Assembly: GCF_900187885.1 (NCBI RefSeq) | Contig: NZ_FYEK01000022.1 | Coordinates: 1-55,000, forward strand | DNA: 55,000 nt | Direction: 5' to 3' | Origin: Thermoflexus hugenholtzii JAD2 | GTDB lineage: Bacteria > Chloroflexota > Anaerolineae > Thermoflexales > Thermoflexaceae | In this document: positions 43,181 through 51,110 of the stretch, piece by piece | How the letters are laid out: each line of letters opens with the position of its first letter | Numbering within the stretch: the stretch's first letter is position 1 | Program-made: the position numbers and the translations under genes | Notes under the pieces: model-generated | The model's input: the letters and a program-made list of their open reading frames with translations, nothing else | Databases searched by the model: none | What the model was told of the DNA's origin: nothing

Positions 43181-44488
43181 ATGTCCGCGGAGTTGCTGCT
43201 CGGAGTCGGGATGGGGTTGGCGCTGAGCGGGGCGAGCGCCATGGTCCCCGGTCTGCACCCTTACAATCTGGTGGCGGCCCTTCTGTTCACCCTTCAGGAG
43301 CGAAAAGGGATCCTTCCGGCCGACGGCGGGCTGGGGCTGGGCATCGGGGTGGCGGTGGGTTACGCGTTCTTCCACTTGGCCCCGGCGGTGTTCTATCAAA
43401 CCCCGGACGAAGGGACCATGGGGATCCTGTTGCCGGCTCAGAAGGCCCTCCGGGAGGGATGGGGGCAGGAGGCGGTGCAATGGGCCAGATGGGGGGCGTG
43501 GGGAGCCGTGATGGTCCTGCTGCTCTCGGCGCCCCTCTGGCCTCGGGGATGGGCGGCGCTGCGGGCGGTGCTGGTGCCGCACGTGGGCTGGATCCTGCTG
43601 GCCCTCAGCGCCTTCCTGTTGCTTTCGGAATGGCCGTGGGGCGCCGAGCGGCTGCCCACGCCGGGCCGGCGTCTGATGGCGGTCTGGGCGCGGCTCGGCG
43701 CCGGGGTGGTCACCTTCACTCTTTCCGGAGCGTTGGGCTTTCTCCTGCTCGCCCGGAACCCTCTCACCGGTCCCCTGGCGCGTCAGCCGTTGATCCCCGC
43801 CTTCCTGGGGCTGTTCGCGGTCCCCGGCCTGCTGCAGGCGATGACAGGTGGGCGGCCGGCTCCCCCACGCCCCTCGGGCGAGGCCCTTTCGTTCGGGGTC
43901 TGGGCGCGGGGGGTGGGAGCCGGGTTGCTGGGGGGTGTATTCGCGGTGCTTTTCCCGGGGGTGACGGCGGGGATCGGGGGGCTACTGGCGGGTCACGCCA
44001 CGGCCCAGCGGGATGATCGCGCCTTCCTGGTTGCCCAAGGGGCGGCCCGAGCTTTCTACAGCGTCGGCGTCTTCTGGCTGCTTCTCCTGCCGGACGCCCC
44101 CGCGCCGCGGGGTGGTCTGGGGACGATGCTGGCCCCCTGGGCCGGGCCGGCGACGCCGGACCGTTATCGCGCAGCGGTCCTGGCCACCGCGCTGGCGGCG
44201 GCGCTGGCCTTCCTACTGATGGAGCCCCTCACCTGGGGGATGAGCCGCTGGTCCGCCTCCCGAGCCTGGCGCGGGGTTTACGCGGCGGCACTGGCCCTGA
44301 TCGTCCTCAGCATCGCAGGGTTAGGGGGGATCCCGGGACTCGCGGTCCTGCTCGCCGCCTCTGGCATCGGCCTGCTTCCCTCCCTCACCGGCAGCCGTCG
44401 CCTGAACACCCTGGGGGTGATCCTGGTGCCCCTCACCCTGCGCCGTCTGGGGCTGGAGGATGCGGCGTGGCGCATACTGGGCGTGTAA
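43181..44488 (+). CDS. TctA-like (COG1784) membrane protein
   Basis: The 435-residue protein has about ten hydrophobic segments in two similar halves. Each half has a Gly/Pro-rich loop: GASAMVPGLHPYNLVAALLF near the start and FAVLFPGVTAGIGGLLAGH in the middle. This resembles the TctA transporter family, in the stand-alone COG1784 form with the GLHPN-like motif. The TctB and TctC partners of classical tripartite carriers are not present nearby. Substrate unknown. It is co-directional with, and close to, the cyclo-ligase gene. Confidence 0.78.
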   Translation: MSAELLLGVGMGLALSGASAMVPGLHPYNLVAALLFTLQERKGILPADGGLGLGIGVAVGYAFFHLAPAVFYQTPDEGTMGILLPAQKALREGWGQEAVQWARWGAWGAVMVLLLSAPLWPRGWAALRAVLVPHVGWILLALSAFLLLSEWPWGAERLPTPGRRLMAVWARLGAGVVTFTLSGALGFLLLARNPLTGPLARQPLIPAFLGLFAVPGLLQAMTGGRPAPPRPSGEALSFGVWARGVGAGLLGGVFAVLFPGVTAGIGGLLAGHATAQRDDRAFLVAQGAARAFYSVGVFWLLLLPDAPAPRGGLGTMLAPWAGPATPDRYRAAVLATALAAALAFLLMEPLTWGMSRWSASRAWRGVYAAALALIVLSIAGLGGIPGLAVLLAASGIGLLPSLTGSRRLNTLGVILVPLTLRRLGLEDAAWRILGV

Positions 44489-44526
44489 CCCGGGGTCATT
44501 CCCTTCGGTGTTGTTGGGATTGTCAA

Positions 44527-44555
44527 GTAGGGGCGCAGCGCCGCTGCACCCCTAT
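44527..44555. repeat. GTAGGGGCG palindrome copy 2 (imperfect)
   Basis: GTAGGGGCGCAGCG pairs with CGCTGCACCCCTAT, allowing G-T pairs. The arm sequence is the same as the other two copies, but the core is CAGCGCCGCTG. Confidence 0.7.
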
Positions 44556-44600
44556 CTCCCCGCGCCGTGTCCCGGTGTCGGGGGATGTAAGGATGTAGAT

Positions 44601-44629
44601 GTAGGGGCGAAAAAATTTTTCGCCCCTAC
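44601..44629. repeat. GTAGGGGCG palindrome copy 3
   Basis: GTAGGGGCG and CGCCCCTAC flank an AAAAAATTTTT core. It lies between the convergent TctA-like and SufR-like genes, where it could also serve as a bidirectional terminator. Confidence 0.85.
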
Positions 44630-44661
44630 CCCTGGGAAGGTCATTCGGCCAGGGCGGGGGA

Positions 44662-45258
44662 TCAGGCCGCTTCGGAGTGGATGCGGTAACGGCAGGCCGG
44701 ATCCCCGTGGATGATGCAGGAGACCCGCTCCGTCGGCGCCCCGAGCAGCTCCTCCATCAGGGCGGCGTCCAGGGCGCAAAGCCCCTCCTGTTCCCGGGCG
44801 ACCTCCAGGTAGGGGCAGTTGCGGATCTCCAGCCAGGCCGGGCCGTTGGTCGCGGGCTCGATCCGGGCCAGGTAGCCCTTCGAGTTAAGGAAGGAAACGA
44901 CGGCGGCGAGCCGGGCCGGACCGGCCAGTCCCTGGAGGGCGGCCTCCTCGCTGATGCGTCGGGCGATCTGACGGACCTCCGCCGTCGAGAGGGCGACCGG
45001 GAGGAGATGGCGGACGAGCCCTTCGTAGTTCCGTGGGAAGAGACGGTTGGCGGCCTCGGTGAGGGTGAAGACCAGGCGAGGACGCCCGCGGCCGTTGCGG
45101 TGGGTGCGGACCTCCCGGATCAGGCCCTCGGCGCGCAGGACGCGGAGGTGATGCCGGACGGTGACGGCGCGGAGGCCCAGCCGTGTGGCCAGCTCGACAG
45201 CGGTGGCTTCTCCTCGTTCCCGCAGGATCTGAAGGATACGAGACCTCGTGGCCTGCAT
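44662..45258 (-). CDS. SufR-like winged-helix regulator with four C-terminal cysteines
   Basis: The 198-residue protein has an N-terminal winged helix (TRSRILQILRERGEATAVELA, VTVRHHLRVLRAEGLI) of the ArsR/MarR-like type and a C-terminal sensor domain with Cys in RNCPYLEV, GLCALD, VSCIIHG and PACRY. This is the arrangement of SufR and related Fe-S cluster sensing repressors. The target here is not visible: sufU is 31 kb away and neighbours are unrelated. It has a strong promoter of its own. Confidence 0.82.
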   Translation of the reverse strand: MQATRSRILQILRERGEATAVELATRLGLRAVTVRHHLRVLRAEGLIREVRTHRNGRGRPRLVFTLTEAANRLFPRNYEGLVRHLLPVALSTAEVRQIARRISEEAALQGLAGPARLAAVVSFLNSKGYLARIEPATNGPAWLEIRNCPYLEVAREQEGLCALDAALMEELLGAPTERVSCIIHGDPACRYRIHSEAA

Positions 45259-45342
45259 CGGCCACCTCCGGAGTCAGGGAAGCCTGTGCCTCCCCTAAGA
45301 TCTCCGCCATCGCCGTCCATCCCCGCTGGCCCCTCTATCTCC

Positions 45343-45371
45343 AGCATAACCGATCCCGGGAAAAATGTCAA
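45343..45371 (-). promoter_or_regulatory. Promoter of the SufR-like gene
   Basis: On the minus strand TTGACA (45366-45371) and TATGCT (45343-45348) with a 17-bp spacer, about 80 bp before the start codon. Confidence 0.82.
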
Positions 45372-45473
45372 TGGAGCTGACCCAATCATGGGCTGCTGGT
45401 TGTCCACGGGGGCTGGGAAGGCGGTCATTGTCTCTCAAAAACGCTTCCCGGCTCTGAATTTATGGGTTTCCCA

Positions 45474-45502
45474 TTGACGGAGCGATCGGGGCTGGCTACA
45501 AT
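45474..45502 (+). promoter_or_regulatory. Promoter of the small membrane protein gene
   Basis: TTGACG (45474-45479) and TACAAT (45497-45502) with a 17-bp spacer, 66 bp before ATG 45569. Confidence 0.82.
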
Positions 45503-45568
45503 TCTATCTGTGTTGGTGAGGGGTTTCAGTGAAGAAGGCGCTCGATGAACTTCGCGGAGGGAGGTGGG

Positions 45569-45763
45569 ATGCTGGCCAAACGCATCGCCGTGATCGTGGG
45601 CGGGCTGATCATCGGGATCGCCCTGGATCTGTGTGTCCTGGCCCTCTATGCGATCCCCCCTGCCAAATACGGCTGGATTTATCATCTGGGCACGGCGCTC
45701 CCGCTGGCCCTGGCAGCGATGATCGTGCTGGATGCGGTGCTGAAGACGGAGATGCTCCCATAG
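45569..45763 (+). CDS. Small two-helix membrane protein
   Basis: The 64-residue protein MLAKRIAVIVGGLIIGIALDL... has hydrophobic segments at about 7-28 and 42-58. An excellent GGAGGGAGG ribosome site precedes ATG 45569, deciding it over ATG 45545. It has its own promoter and ends before a strong bidirectional terminator. No family is recognised. Confidence 0.75.
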   Translation: MLAKRIAVIVGGLIIGIALDLCVLALYAIPPAKYGWIYHLGTALPLALAAMIVLDAVLKTEMLP

Positions 45764-45869
45764 GCGTGGGGCTAAGGGGAAGCGCCGGGCTTTCGACCGC
45801 TGAATCCGACTTCCTGACGCGAGCCGGAGGAGAAGGGGTTGCCGGTTCGCAAGCCGGGATCCGAAAACG

Positions 45870-45903
45870 GATGAGGGGCGGGGAAAGATCCCCGCCCCTC
45901 ATC
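45870..45903. terminator. Bidirectional terminator between small membrane gene and rpsU
   Basis: Perfect 15-bp arms, GATGAGGGGCGGGGA (45870-45884) and its complement (45889-45903), with a 4-base loop. On the minus strand CGTTTTCGG follows, favouring termination of rpsU. Confidence 0.88.
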
Positions 45904-45928
45904 TCCTTCAGGGCTTCGGCGTTTCCGC

Positions 45929-46150
45929 TCAGAGCAAACCGGCGGCCCGCAGGGCCTTGAGCGTCGTCCGCCGGCTCTTGCGCAGCTTGGCCGCCTTCTT
46001 GCGCTTGCGGATCACGCTGGGCGGCTCGTAGTAGCGCCGGCGGCGGAGCTCCGAAAGCAACTTGTCGGCCTGGATCTGCTTGTTGAACCGCTTGAGGGCC
46101 GACTCGAAGGACTCCCCCTCCTCGATGACCACGCGCGCCAACCTTCCCAC
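45929..46150 (-). CDS. rpsU: Ribosomal protein S21
   Basis: S21 is a small basic 30S protein. The 73-residue sequence shows RVVIEEGESFESALKRFNKQI, LLSELRRRRYYEPPSVIRKRKK and a basic tail KLRKSRRTTLKAL. The start is GTG 46150 behind AAAGGGG. It is monocistronic with a consensus promoter and a strong terminator. Confidence 0.95.
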   Translation of the reverse strand: MGRLARVVIEEGESFESALKRFNKQIQADKLLSELRRRRYYEPPSVIRKRKKAAKLRKSRRTTLKALRAAGLL

Positions 46151-46188
46151 CCCCTTTCGTGTTCGGATCGATCTGCCTCACGCTTCCC

Positions 46189-46218
46189 ATTATAGGGGAA
46201 GCGGCAGGGGATTGTCAA
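46189..46218 (-). promoter_or_regulatory. rpsU promoter
   Basis: On the minus strand a perfect TTGACA (46213-46218) and a perfect TATAAT (46189-46194) with an 18-bp spacer, about 40 bp before the start codon. Confidence 0.92.
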
Positions 46219-46231
46219 TGGGCGTCGGCGC

Positions 46232-47215
46232 CTACCCGTGCATCAGGGTGATCAGCAGGGCGAGGACGAAGATCCCCAGGGCGGCCAAGGCCAGAAGTCG
46301 GTGGCGCCGCCAGAGGACCTCCCATGGGCTTTCGGGGGGCGCCCAGACCGCTGCGGGTGGGGAGGGCGGGGCCGTCCCCAGCAGCTCGGCCCGGAAGGCA
46401 GCGATGCTGGGAGGACGGTCATCCGGATGCAACGCCATGGCGTTCAGGATCGCCCGCTCCACCCGGGGGGAGATGCGCGGGTTGAGGGCGCGGGGCGGGA
46501 TCAGGCTGTCCGGCTTCAGGAAACGTTGCCGTGCGTCCGGCGGGGGCGTGTTGGTCAACAGATGATAGAGCGTAGCTCCCAGGGCATAGATGTCCGAGCG
46601 GATATCCGTGTGTCCGACGTCCCCCCCATACTGCTCCAGCGGCGTGTAGGCCGCGGTGCCGCGCCCCTGCAGGACCGTGATGGTGCGGTCCTCATCCGGC
46701 GCCAGGAGTTTGACCAGGCCGAAGTCCACCAGCTTGATCCGGCCGTCGGGGGTCAGCTTGATGTTCGAGGGTTTGATGTCCCGGTGGACGATGGGCGGGT
46801 TCTGCCGGTGCAGGTAATCCAGGGCCTCGCACAGCTGCTCCGCCCAGCTCAGCACCGTCCGCTCGTCGAGGAAGCGGCCGCTCTCCCGGGCCTCGTCGAT
46901 GAGCTCCCGCAGGTCCCGGCCGGGGACGAAATCCATCACCAGATAGTCGCGATCCCCTTCGGAGAAATAATCGGAGACCTTGGGGAGGTTGGGATGATCC
47001 AGCCGGGCCAGGACACTGGCCTCGCGATAGAACTGGGCGCGGGCCTGCTCCCGATAAGCGGGATCCGCCTCGAAGCCGAGCAGGATCTCCTTGATGGCGC
47101 AACGGCGTCCCTCCAGCAGCGTGTCCTCGGCTTCGTAGACGGCGCCCATCCCACCTCGTCCGATGGGGCGCAGGATGCGGTAGCGGCCGTGGAGCAACGT
47201 CCCCGGCTTGAGCAT
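46232..47215 (-). CDS. Serine/threonine protein kinase with C-terminal membrane anchor
   Basis: The 327-residue protein is a Hanks-type kinase: glycine loop IGRGGMGAVYEAED (18-31), Lys42 in CAIKE, HRDIKPSN (144-151), DFG (164-166), GTAAYTPLEQYGG activation segment, and DIRSDIYALGATLYHLLTN. After the kinase domain come a short Pro-rich stretch and a single membrane helix at about 307-324, ending LLITLMHG, with no extracellular sensor domain. ATG 47215 (MLKPGTLLHGRYRIL) is preferred over an upstream ATG. A matching phosphatase is not nearby. Confidence 0.94.
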   Translation of the reverse strand: MLKPGTLLHGRYRILRPIGRGGMGAVYEAEDTLLEGRRCAIKEILLGFEADPAYREQARAQFYREASVLARLDHPNLPKVSDYFSEGDRDYLVMDFVPGRDLRELIDEARESGRFLDERTVLSWAEQLCEALDYLHRQNPPIVHRDIKPSNIKLTPDGRIKLVDFGLVKLLAPDEDRTITVLQGRGTAAYTPLEQYGGDVGHTDIRSDIYALGATLYHLLTNTPPPDARQRFLKPDSLIPPRALNPRISPRVERAILNAMALHPDDRPPSIAAFRAELLGTAPPSPPAAVWAPPESPWEVLWRRHRLLALAALGIFVLALLITLMHG

Positions 47216-47348
47216 GGCGGTCCTCTTCCCCCACTCCAAAGCGCGCCCCGGCTGGGCGGCGGGCAGGATCCCGATTCCGGAGCGCTTTGCTTCATTTTAA
47301 CCGAGGGGAGCCCGCGCCGTCGGGGAGGGGCTGCGGAAACATAAAGGA

Positions 47349-47378
47349 TCGGGGAGGCCCCTCGCAGGACCTCCCCGA
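47349..47378 (-). terminator. Terminator of the epimerase gene
   Basis: TCGGGGAGG (47349-47357) and CCTCCCCGA (47370-47378) form a 9-bp stem. On the minus strand it is followed by TCCTTTATGTTT. It lies 28 bp after the epimerase stop. Confidence 0.75.
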
Positions 47379-47405
47379 CCTCGCCGGGATGGGACGCACT
47401 CGAAC

Positions 47406-48320
47406 TTATGAGGCGGTGGGGCGCAGGATGGCCCGCAGAGCGGATTCGGGATCCGGGTAACGGAAGGTGAAGCCGGCCTCGAGCAAACGCTTGGGGAGCA
47501 CGAACTGGCCGGTAAGCAGGAAGTCGGCCCCCTCCCCGAACAGCAGGCGCAGGGCGAAGGCGGGCACCGGCAGCCAGGAGGGGCGCCCTATCACCTTCCC
47601 CAGGATCCGGCAGAGCTCGGCGTTGCTGACCGGCTGGGGGGCGGTGAGGTTGTAGGGCCCCCGGGCCTCCGGGTTCTCCATCAGGAAGCGCGCCGCCTCC
47701 ACCCAGTCATCCCGGTGGATCCAGGACCACCCTTGGCGGCCGTTCCCCAGGGGGCCGCCCAGGAAGAGGCGGAAGGGAAGGAGCAGGCGGGGCAGGGCGC
47801 CCCCATCCTTCGCCAGAACGATCCCGGTGCGCAGGATCACCCGGCGGACTCCCATGGCCTCCACGGGCTGCGTGCTGGCCTCCCAGTCCACGGCCAGGCG
47901 GGCCAGGAAATCGCTCCCTGGGGGATCCTCTTCCGTTAACCGCTCCTCGCCCCGGGGCCCGTAGTAACCCACGGCGGAGGCCTGAAGGACGACCTGGGGT
48001 TTCTCCCGGGCGGCGGCGATGGCCTCCACGATGGCGCGGCCGGCGTTCAGCCGGCTCTCGCGGATGCGACGCTTGGTGGCCTCGGTCCACCGCTGGCCGA
48101 TGCTCTCCCCGGCCAGGTTGATGATCGCGAAGGCCCCCTCCACCAGATGCCCCCATCCCTCCGGGGTGCGCCCGTCCCAGCGCGCCCCCTGCACGCCGGG
48201 AGGCAGGCGCGCCGGCTCTGGTCGCCGGGAGAGGACGATCACCTCATCGCCCGCCTGGCGGAGCGCCTCCGCCAGGGCCCGGCCCAGCAATCCGGTCCCT
48301 CCGGTGATCAGCACGCGCAT
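47406..48320 (-). CDS. TIGR01777 family NAD-dependent epimerase-like protein
   Basis: The 304-residue protein has the Rossmann motif TGGTGLLG (6-13), INLAGESIGQRWTEATKRRIRESR (family signature), QASAVGYYGPRGEE (active-site Tyr), VILRTGIVLAKDGGALPRLLLPF and the C-terminal DUF1731-like region FGEGADFLLTGQFVLPKRLLEAGFTF. The family resembles sugar-nucleotide epimerases, but substrates are unknown; the E. coli relative is YfcH. GAGGAGG precedes the start. Confidence 0.92.
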   Translation of the reverse strand: MRVLITGGTGLLGRALAEALRQAGDEVIVLSRRPEPARLPPGVQGARWDGRTPEGWGHLVEGAFAIINLAGESIGQRWTEATKRRIRESRLNAGRAIVEAIAAAREKPQVVLQASAVGYYGPRGEERLTEEDPPGSDFLARLAVDWEASTQPVEAMGVRRVILRTGIVLAKDGGALPRLLLPFRLFLGGPLGNGRQGWSWIHRDDWVEAARFLMENPEARGPYNLTAPQPVSNAELCRILGKVIGRPSWLPVPAFALRLLFGEGADFLLTGQFVLPKRLLEAGFTFRYPDPESALRAILRPTAS

Positions 48321-48341
48321 GCGATCCTCCTCAGGCGGAAG

Positions 48342-50786
48342 CTACGGCTGCAGGATAAGGACGCCCTCCGCATTCCGTTCTACTTCCTCCCTGGACCAGA
48401 GCATCGGGTGATACTCCCCCTTCAGCCAGAGCGGGATGAAGTCGTCGTAGTGGGGATGATAGGGCAGCCCGGACTGGCCGGTGGTGTGGATGAAGCGGCT
48501 GTCGGACCAGTTGGCGATGGAGGCGATGAAGCGGAGGGAGGGCAGGCTGCGGACGGCGAACCCTTTCTGGACATTGAACCCGATGTTGTTTACCGCCGCG
48601 CTGGTCCCGGGGGCCGGGTAGGGGCCGCGGTTGAAGATGGCCTCGACCAGCCCAATACCGGATTGTCCCAGGGTCCCGTGGACGAAGGTGGCCGTGTGGA
48701 CCTTCCCCCAGGCCCAGGCGCGGGGATCCGGGCCGAGGCGCCCGCGCAGCTCAGCCACGGCCTGCTCGAAGGCCCGCCGCACGATGTCATCCCGGGTCTC
48801 CCGCTGCGGCGTGCGGAGATCGTCCCACCACGCCAGGTCCGGCTGGGCCAGCGCCCAGCGGGCCCAGTATCGGTTGTGGCTGCCCCCGGTCAGCAGCTCC
48901 CGCACAATCTCCTCACCCAGCTCGTCCACCCACGCTTCGTGAAGGAGATGCCGGAGGAAGGCCTCGAAGATCGTGGGGGCCGGGCTCTCCGGGGTGGCTC
49001 GGAAATCCCAGGCCCGCAGGAGATCCTGGGCCTGGCGGGCGAGAGGATCGGTAAACGAGACCTGGAGAACGTAGGGCGTGATGGCCTGGGCGGCCAGAGA
49101 GAAGGTGTCGTTCTGGATGGCGGCCATGTCTTCGATGGAGAGCCGGTCCTTCGCCCGGAGCAGATCCGTGATGCGCTGGGCCCGGTCCCCGTAATCCCAC
49201 ACGGCGGCCAGGAAGTAGGGATAGGCCGGATCCACCACCGCGTTGTTGGCGGTGACGATGAAGCCCTCCGGCGGGTCCAGCCGCCGGGGCATCTCCTCGT
49301 AGGGGACATATCCCGTCCACTCGTATTCGCCGGTCCAGCCCGGGACGGGCAACAGGCCGTCCCCCTTCGCCCGGATGGGGATGCGGCCGGTGGCCTGGTA
49401 GCCGATGTGGCCGTCTACATCCGCATAAACGAAGTTCTGGCCGGGGACGTCCCAGTCGGCCAGGGCGGCGTGGAACTCCTCCCAGTTCCGGGCGCGGTTC
49501 AGCCGCAGGAGTGCCCGCACGATTCCAGAGGGCTCCAGGGCGGTCCAGCGGAAGGCGTAGAGGGTCTGGGTGCGGGTCAGGGCTTCCACCACGTCGTTGA
49601 TCACCGGGCCGTGCCGGGTGATCCGCACCGGGAGGAGAAGAGGCTCCGCCTGTCCGGCGATGCGGATCTCCTCGGTGATCACCCGGACGGGCTCCCACTT
49701 CCCTTGAAATTCGACCTCGAAGGGGTTCTGGGGGTTCGCCCGCTCCAGATAGAGGTCCTGGACATCGGGCCCTATGTTGGTCACGCCCCAGGCGATGCGG
49801 TCGTTGTGGCCGATCACGACGCCGGGGACGCCGGGGAAGGAGGCGCCGGCGACCCGGAGGGGGCATTCGGGGGTGACGGGCTCGCAGTGCAGGGCCACCT
49901 CATACCAGATGCTGGGCATCTGGATGCTCAGGTGCGGATCGTTGGCCAGGAGAGGCTTTCCGGTGACGGTGCGGGATCCGGCCACCACCCAGTTGTTGGA
50001 CCCAATGTCCGGGGCATCCCCCAGGGTCATCCGCTGGAGGGAGCGGCCGATGTCCAGCAGTGCCCGCAGGGTTTCCTCTGGAACTTCGGCCACTGGCGTC
50101 GGGACAATGATCGGGCGGTCGGCGGGGTAGGGGAGGACGAGCTCCTTCAGGCGTTCCGCCCCGATCCGGTCGACGATACGGGCGTTGAGCAGCTCGTCGT
50201 CCCAGTTGCCCCCCAGGTCCCAGGCCATCACCTTGGCCCAGGCCACGGTGTGCAGGGGCTGCCAGGGCTCGATCTCCCAGCGGCGCCCGAACAGGCGGAA
50301 GAGGGTGAACTCCAGGGGCAGACGGTCTCGGTGGTGTTCCAGGTAAGCGTTCACCCCGGCCGCGTAGGCCTCGAGGATGGCCCGTTCCTCCGGGCCGAGG
50401 CGCTCCAGGTCCTGCTGGGCGGCCCGGTTCCAGCCCAGGGTGCGGATGAAGCGATCCTGGTTCAGGGTGGTCTTCCCCAGCATCTCCGAGAGGCGCCCGG
50501 TCCCGATGTGGCGCCAGAACTCCATCTGCCAGAAGCGGTCCTGGGCGTGGACGAAGCCCTGGGCCATGAACAGGTCGTGGAGGTTGGAGGCGTAGATGTG
50601 GGGCACTCCCCAGCGATCGCGGATGACGGTGACCGGGGCCCGCAGGCCGGGGAGGCGGAGGGTCCCGCGGGTCTGGGGGAAGGGCTGGCGGGAGGCCCGG
50701 TAGAAAGCGAGGGCGCCTCCGGCGAGGAAGAGCAGGATCAGGATCCCCAGGGCGATCCCGATCCAGAGCCGCATACGGCGGCGCAT
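48342..50786 (-). CDS. Penicillin acylase family Ntn-hydrolase
   Basis: The 814-residue exported precursor has an N-terminal membrane segment (about 7-28), an alpha region with PVTVIRDRWGVPHIYASN and AQGFVHAQDRFWQMEF, a spacer, and a beta chain expected to begin at Ser263 in GSNNWVVAG after autocleavage. Further motifs: LLANDPHLSIQMPSIWYEV, GVPGVVIGHNDRIAWGVTN and ITRHGPVI. Family members hydrolyse acyl amides, including acyl-homoserine lactones. The natural substrate is not predictable. AGGAGG lies 6 bp before the start. Confidence 0.93.
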   Translation of the reverse strand: MRRRMRLWIGIALGILILLFLAGGALAFYRASRQPFPQTRGTLRLPGLRAPVTVIRDRWGVPHIYASNLHDLFMAQGFVHAQDRFWQMEFWRHIGTGRLSEMLGKTTLNQDRFIRTLGWNRAAQQDLERLGPEERAILEAYAAGVNAYLEHHRDRLPLEFTLFRLFGRRWEIEPWQPLHTVAWAKVMAWDLGGNWDDELLNARIVDRIGAERLKELVLPYPADRPIIVPTPVAEVPEETLRALLDIGRSLQRMTLGDAPDIGSNNWVVAGSRTVTGKPLLANDPHLSIQMPSIWYEVALHCEPVTPECPLRVAGASFPGVPGVVIGHNDRIAWGVTNIGPDVQDLYLERANPQNPFEVEFQGKWEPVRVITEEIRIAGQAEPLLLPVRITRHGPVINDVVEALTRTQTLYAFRWTALEPSGIVRALLRLNRARNWEEFHAALADWDVPGQNFVYADVDGHIGYQATGRIPIRAKGDGLLPVPGWTGEYEWTGYVPYEEMPRRLDPPEGFIVTANNAVVDPAYPYFLAAVWDYGDRAQRITDLLRAKDRLSIEDMAAIQNDTFSLAAQAITPYVLQVSFTDPLARQAQDLLRAWDFRATPESPAPTIFEAFLRHLLHEAWVDELGEEIVRELLTGGSHNRYWARWALAQPDLAWWDDLRTPQRETRDDIVRRAFEQAVAELRGRLGPDPRAWAWGKVHTATFVHGTLGQSGIGLVEAIFNRGPYPAPGTSAAVNNIGFNVQKGFAVRSLPSLRFIASIANWSDSRFIHTTGQSGLPYHPHYDDFIPLWLKGEYHPMLWSREEVERNAEGVLILQP

Positions 50787-50889
50787 GGCGGCCTCCTGTG
50801 AGAGGTTCCCTCAGGTTCGGAGCCCGCCCCGGTAGCCTGTCCATCCCCGGGGCGGCACTTTTCTATCCTACACCCGGGTGGCCTTGGGC
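50787..50889. other. Start of the acylase-lepA intergenic region
   Basis: The 324-bp gap between divergent genes holds, in order, this unremarkable stretch, the hairpin-chain repeat copy B and the lepA promoter. Confidence 0.5.
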
Positions 50890-51019
50890 GTCGAATGAAT
50901 TCGGCCTTGAGAGGCCTTTGGCCAGCGGTCGGCCTGCGCCGACCGAGAAAGCATCTTTTGCGTCGGTGGAGGCCGACGCCTGGCGCGCCAGCGCCTTGAG
51001 CGGCCGATTTCAATCGGCG
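50890..51019 (-). repeat. Hairpin-chain repeat, copy B (about 130 bp)
   Basis: Read on the minus strand it starts CGCCGATTGAAATCGGCC and ends GGCCGAATTCATTCGAC, the same ends as copy A at 19387-19512. Internal stems are retained although the bases have changed (for example GCGTCGG-CCTCCA-CCGACGC). It ends 7 bp before the lepA -35 box. Confidence 0.8.
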
Positions 51020-51026
51020 GAGGCAT

Positions 51027-51056
51027 TTGACACCCGTTTCGCGCCATGGGTATGAT
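51027..51056 (+). promoter_or_regulatory. lepA promoter
   Basis: Perfect TTGACA (51027-51032) and TATGAT (51051-51056) with an 18-bp spacer, 54 bp before ATG 51111. Confidence 0.88.
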
Positions 51057-51110
51057 GCACAGCGAGACCGGCTTCGGGTGTACCTCTTCCCGAACCCGGA
51101 CGGGGGAGCG

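Larger units (their letters stand above)
45259..45568. other. Divergent intergenic region (310 bp)
   Basis: It contains the SufR-like promoter (minus, 45343-45371) and the promoter of the small membrane gene (plus, 45474-45502). No other gene is seen. Confidence 0.6.
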
